DNA from: Hydra vulgaris
Taxonomy: Eukaryota; Cnidaria; Hydrozoa; Anthoathecata; Hydridae
Assembly (NCBI RefSeq): GCF_038396675.1
Contig: NC_088926.1
Span: 1,665,001-1,729,000 of the forward strand
DNA: 64,000 bases
Direction of reading: 5' to 3'
Shown here: positions 60,801 to 64,000 of the stretch, in pieces
Layout: every line of letters starts with the position of its first letter
How positions within the stretch are numbered: the stretch's first letter is position 1
Made by a program: the position numbers and the translations under genes
Notes under the pieces: generated by a model
Database searches by the model: none
What the model saw: the letters and a program-made list of their open reading frames with translations, nothing else
Told to the model about the DNA's origin: nothing

Positions 60801-60920
60801 GAAATTTCAAATTTAACCTATCTAAATAATGCACATAACAATATGTAAAAATCAGGAAAATCAGAGATGGTGCACCACAGAGTTTTCTTTAAATTGGTTG
60901 AAATATAATGATTTGACCCA
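57832..60920. mobile_element. Large fold-back element with about 410-bp arms, split by a nested element
   Basis: The left arm is 57832-57906 plus 59165-about 59490. The right arm is about 60507-60920. They are reverse complements with modest divergence, sharing for example ACATATTGTTATGTGCAT and CAAGTACAACGGTTCAGAAA. The inner region 59490-60507 holds an 18-bp tandem (ACCCTATTTTTCAATC) at 59772-59827 and a C/G-rich hairpin at 60160-60200. No gene. The left arm is interrupted by the hAT-like insertion 57907-59164. Confidence 0.85.
57907..59164. mobile_element. hAT-like non-autonomous element nested in the fold-back arm
   Basis: The ends are CAGGGCTTGTGATGAAG and, complemented, CAGGGCTTGTGATGAAG, exact over 17 bp. 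TGCATCAT precedes the left end and the same eight bases occur at the right junction (59163-59170, where TG overlaps the element end). The undamaged right arm of the fold-back element shows the equivalent empty site. Inner repeats of GCGCTCG type are near both ends. No transposase seen. Confidence 0.88.
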
Positions 60921-61345
60921 AATATATTTTCCAGATATTTCTGGAACCCCGGATATTTCTATAAAATTTCATTTTTTCTGGATATTCAAATAGTTTTCTG
61001 AAAATACAAGTTACAAATTTTTTTTTTGTCATCAAATAATTAAAACAGTAAATGCAATAATTTTTTTATATAAATTATATTAATTTAGAGACTCTATTTA
61101 AATAAGTATTGAAATACTTTTTTGTTATATGAATGAAAAGAATGCCTGCTAAAACATTTCTTTTCAAACACATGAGTTACACAAAATGCATTTTTATTAC
61201 CAGATTTTTCCGGATATTTCTTAAAAATATTTTCTGGATTTTTTCCTGATAATTAAATTTTAATTAAGTTATACATTTTATATGATGCAAAAAAAAAAAA
61301 AAAAAGTTAGGTCAAAATATCCATGTAGTATTAATGTTTTTTTAG
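60921..61345. other. No recognisable gene; upstream intron or flank of csde1
   Basis: AT-rich, with repeats of TTTCTGGATATTT type at 60930-61000 and 61200-61250. A run of A precedes the csde1 exon. Confidence 0.35.
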
Positions 61346-61357
61346 AGAGAAAAAAAT

Positions 61358-61589
61358 ATGTTGTCAAATCATGGGTATAGTTCGCCTTACAAACAAAAAC
61401 AAATTGAAAAGATGAATGGAGATCAACATGTTGTATCTTCGCCTGGCATTCACAATAGAAAAAGAGAAAAAGGTGTTGTTGAGAAACTGTTAAATTCATA
61501 TGGTTTTTTGGAATGTTCATCAACCAATTATCGTGTTTTTTTCCATTACAGTGAATATGATGGCGATATTAACAAACTTGTTGTAGGAG
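61358..61589 (+). CDS. First coding exon of csde1/Unr (cold-shock domain protein)
   Basis: An acceptor-like TTTTTTTAG precedes the exon at 61346, and the ATG is at 61358. After about 35 residues of low-conservation leader, the reading is KREKGVVEKLLNSYGFLEC, then YRVFFHYSEYDGDINKL. This is the start of a cold-shock domain with RNP1-like SYGF (residues 47-50) and RNP2-like VFFHY (60-64). It matches the first domain of CSDE1/Unr, an RNA-binding translational regulator with five cold-shock domains. The exon ends at 61589 (GTTTTA, phase 1, giving a G-D junction expected by the family) or at 61582 (GTAGGA). The remaining exons lie beyond at least 2.4 kb of intron, outside the window. Confidence 0.82.
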
Positions 61590-61757
61590 GTTTTATTTTA
61601 TATTTTAAAATATTTGTTTTCAATATAAATAGTTTTTAGTTGTTACATTTTAATTTAAATTTAAATTTTACACAACGATATTTATAAGTTTCATAAATTT
61701 TAGTATTAATGTTTTTAACTATCATTGTTACTCTAAAATTATTTTATGCTGAAATAA

Positions 61758-62890
61758 TTGTTTGTAGAGAAGAAACAAGCACTCTGGTTTTTGCTAAATT
61801 TAATTCACAATTTTAATTCTAGTGGTCTACACAGTATTTCTGTCATAGTCTTACAAAAGTGTTGTATAGAACTCTTTTCAATTCTTTCTAAACTGTTTAA
61901 TAAGTGCTTGACTGAATCTTATTTTCCTGCTTGCTGGAAAATGGCATCTGTGATTTCTATTTTTTTAGCTGATTATTTTAAATTAGTAAGCTTGCTGTAT
62001 CTTGGAAAATTTTTGAGATTGTCAAATCATTTCTTTCCAACTGCAATATTTGAGTTATCGTTGAACACTTTTCTTCATTTTAACTTCTGGGGTACCTACC
62101 TAAAGTTCTATCCTTGGGCCTGTTTTGTTTCTTTTCTAAATTAATCTTCCTGACAACCATATATCTAAAGTGACTCTATTTGCCTATGACTTAACTTTAT
62201 ACTCCTATCTAGACAAAAAGTATTCCCTTTTTGATTGCTTTGAATAGCAGCCGATCTTGATTCTGATCTCACTTCTGTAATTGCTTAGGCTTGCAATTGG
62301 TTGTTAATTTTAATTCCAGCAAAGCTTAGTATTTACTGGAAACTAATATCACAATATTGTTGATGTTCCTATATTAATAAATGGTAACACTCTCACTGAG
62401 TCTTTATGTCTTCTTGGATTATTATTCTCTATTGACCTCTAATGGAGACCATGTAACAATCAGTTGCAAAGTTTCATCTGCTAAGTTTGCTTCTCTTTAT
62501 CGTACTTGCCATTATCTTACTAGACAAGATCTAAAAATAATTTGTATTCTTAGTTAGACCTGCTTTATTTTCCAAGCTTGAGCCTCTCCCCCATGGTCGT
62601 AAGGTTGCATCCCTTGTTCTTTTCTACAAATACTATCATGGTCACTGCTCAAAGCAGCTAATATCTCCATCAACCAAAGTTCTCCATTAAGTTTCATCAA
62701 CCAAAACTCAATCTTGTTTTACTAGTCATTCAGCAAATTCACATCCTTTTACTGTATTTTTTTATATTTGTCAAATTTTTTTCCCCCTTCTTAATTCCTT
62801 TGGAACTCTCATCTTCATGTTTTCCTGACTCATACAACCTACAAGTTTTCTTTCAACTGTTTCCTTGCTCTTTAACTCTGTTCTTTTTTT
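61758..62890 (+). pseudogene. Jockey-type LINE ORF2 fragment in the csde1 intron
   Basis: An open part 61758-62144 holds RT finger residues (LFNKCLTESYFPACWKMASV). Then in other frames come FAYDLTLYS near 62180 (YADD region, decayed), KFASLYRTCHYLT near 62485, and LEPLPHGRKVASLVLFYKYY near 62577, the thumb and C-terminal segment of jockey-like LINEs. Many frameshifts and stops. A different lineage from the LINEs at 10-13 and 37-40 kb. Confidence 0.72.
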
Positions 62891-64000
62891 CTAGTAACTC
62901 TCAAATTATTAGTAGTGTTGTTACGACTTTTAAATAGTTTAACTTTTGAGTAAACCGACTATGATATTTTCTAAACTTGACTAAAATCCAGTTATACATT
63001 TTTGAAATAGACTATGTTGATTTAGTCAAAATATGGGAATAAGTTTTTTTATCGAAGTAAATTGAACTAAATAATTTTTATTCACTTTTTATTTTTAACA
63101 TCATATTTAAACAATAATGGAACAAGACAATATAAGAGCAGGGCTGGTCTGACAATGGGATAATTTATTTCCAAGCCTCAATGATTTAGGGTCCATCTTA
63201 AATACTTGCTAAATATCAAAATGGTTTTTACAATCATATATGCTATGGGATTGCATATATGAAATTTAGCTTTTAGAGCTTCACAATTTAATTTTGACTA
63301 GTTGACTTTTAGTTGATTTAGTTGAAGTCAATAACAACACAATTTATTTGTGATTGCTCTCAGCTTTTTTTTGAGAGTAAATTAGATTTGAAAGAAGAAA
63401 AAAAAAACAAAGCTAAAAAATTAAATAAGAATAGAAAATTAAAACTTTCTTAGAAAAGAAACTTTTATTCATAACTATTCATATTTTCTTTGGTTTTAAC
63501 TTGTCTTTATATTTGCTTTAAGCAAGTTTGGTTCTTGCTAGCCAAACTTGATTTTGTGGTTCTTTTGAAGTCAAACTTGGTCTGTCTGAATTGTTTTTGG
63601 TAAATCAAAACATGTTACTTACAAATATATCCATTTTTAGAGCATTATATTAACTGGTGATATTTCATTGTTTCAAAATAAATTAGTACTGATGGAAGTA
63701 GAACAACGATACAACATGTCATTTGTTAATAATTCTTACTAGCGCTATATATTAAAATGCTAGTAGGAATGCAATAACACAAAAATACTGATTGCAGTTC
63801 TACCTATTTATATTAGTATGAAATTATAAATTATACTATTAAAATGATGAATAAAATTTAAAAACTTGTTTTATTAAAATACTAGTAATACTGTTCTAAT
63901 GTTAGTAATGTTCTATTTCTAATGTTCATAATGTAAATCTACTGTTTGTTTTAATGTTCTGTTTTTAATGTTCGTAATGTAAATCTACCGTTTTAATATT
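62891..64000. other. No recognisable gene; possible small element
   Basis: AT-rich. TAGTGTTGTTACGACTTT near 62911 and a similar complement (GTGTTGTTATTGACTT) ending near 63343 may be the ends of a small hAT-like element. I found no target duplication. Presumably still csde1 intron. Confidence 0.3.

Noticed and set aside
61278..61523. 81-codon minus-strand frame
   Set aside because: Antisense shadow of the csde1 exon.
62911..63343. Possible hAT-like element with TAGTGTTGTT ends
   Set aside because: Ends match only partly and no target duplication was found; left as a remark in the feature entry.

Overview
The window looks like genomic DNA of a very AT-rich, transposon-laden metazoan. A cnidarian of the Hydra type fits best: extreme AT content, many long (TA)n arrays, spliced genes with GT-AG introns, Tc1, pogo, hAT and LINE remnants in many states of decay, CAACGTT-type inverted repeats, and a csde1/Unr exon of metazoan type. 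The genus is inferred from these traits and is not proven by the sequence. There are no rRNA genes, CRISPR arrays or operons, and I found no convincing standalone tRNA gene.

Layout. 0-9.6 kb: a perfect 245-bp palindrome, then an apparently intact spliced gene joining a Gypsy/Ginger-type DD35E integrase to a C-terminal Ulp1-like (C48) cysteine protease. Microsatellites, tRNA-derived SINEs and two fold-back elements follow. 10.3-13.2 kb: a decayed LINE on the minus strand. 15.4-17.1 kb: a complete but dead Tc1-type element with TA target duplication. 17.4-30 kb: long (TA)n arrays that flank a second Tc1-type element (22.2-24.2 kb), a hAT-like element (24.4-27.3 kb) and a small non-autonomous element (29.5-29.9 kb), plus a LINE tail with a 21-bp tandem expansion. 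31-35 kb: LINE debris and simple repeats. 35.9-36.7 kb: an intact single-exon gene for a probably secreted SGNH/GDSL hydrolase. 37.5-40.6 kb: a fairly young LINE with intact ORF1 but damaged and 3'-truncated ORF2. 41.8-47.9 kb: two different pogo/Tigger-like elements, the second with both ends and TA duplication. 48.3-49.6 kb: two SINEs around a hAT-like element. 55.4-60.9 kb: a hAT-like element with exact 8-bp target duplication that carries a fold-back element, followed by a large fold-back element that is itself split by another hAT-like insertion. 61.3-61.6 kb: the first coding exon of csde1, whose following intron has taken in a jockey-type LINE fragment.

Probable host genes are few: the SGNH hydrolase, the csde1 exon, possibly the integrase-Ulp1 gene (autonomous element or domesticated gene), and two sets of weak exon candidates (43.6-43.8 and 54.6 kb). 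Everything else recognisable is mobile-element sequence or simple repeat. The strongest lead is the integrase-Ulp1 fusion, because its intron splits the catalytic core exactly so that splicing rebuilds a DD35E spacing and an open frame of 683 codons including the stop.
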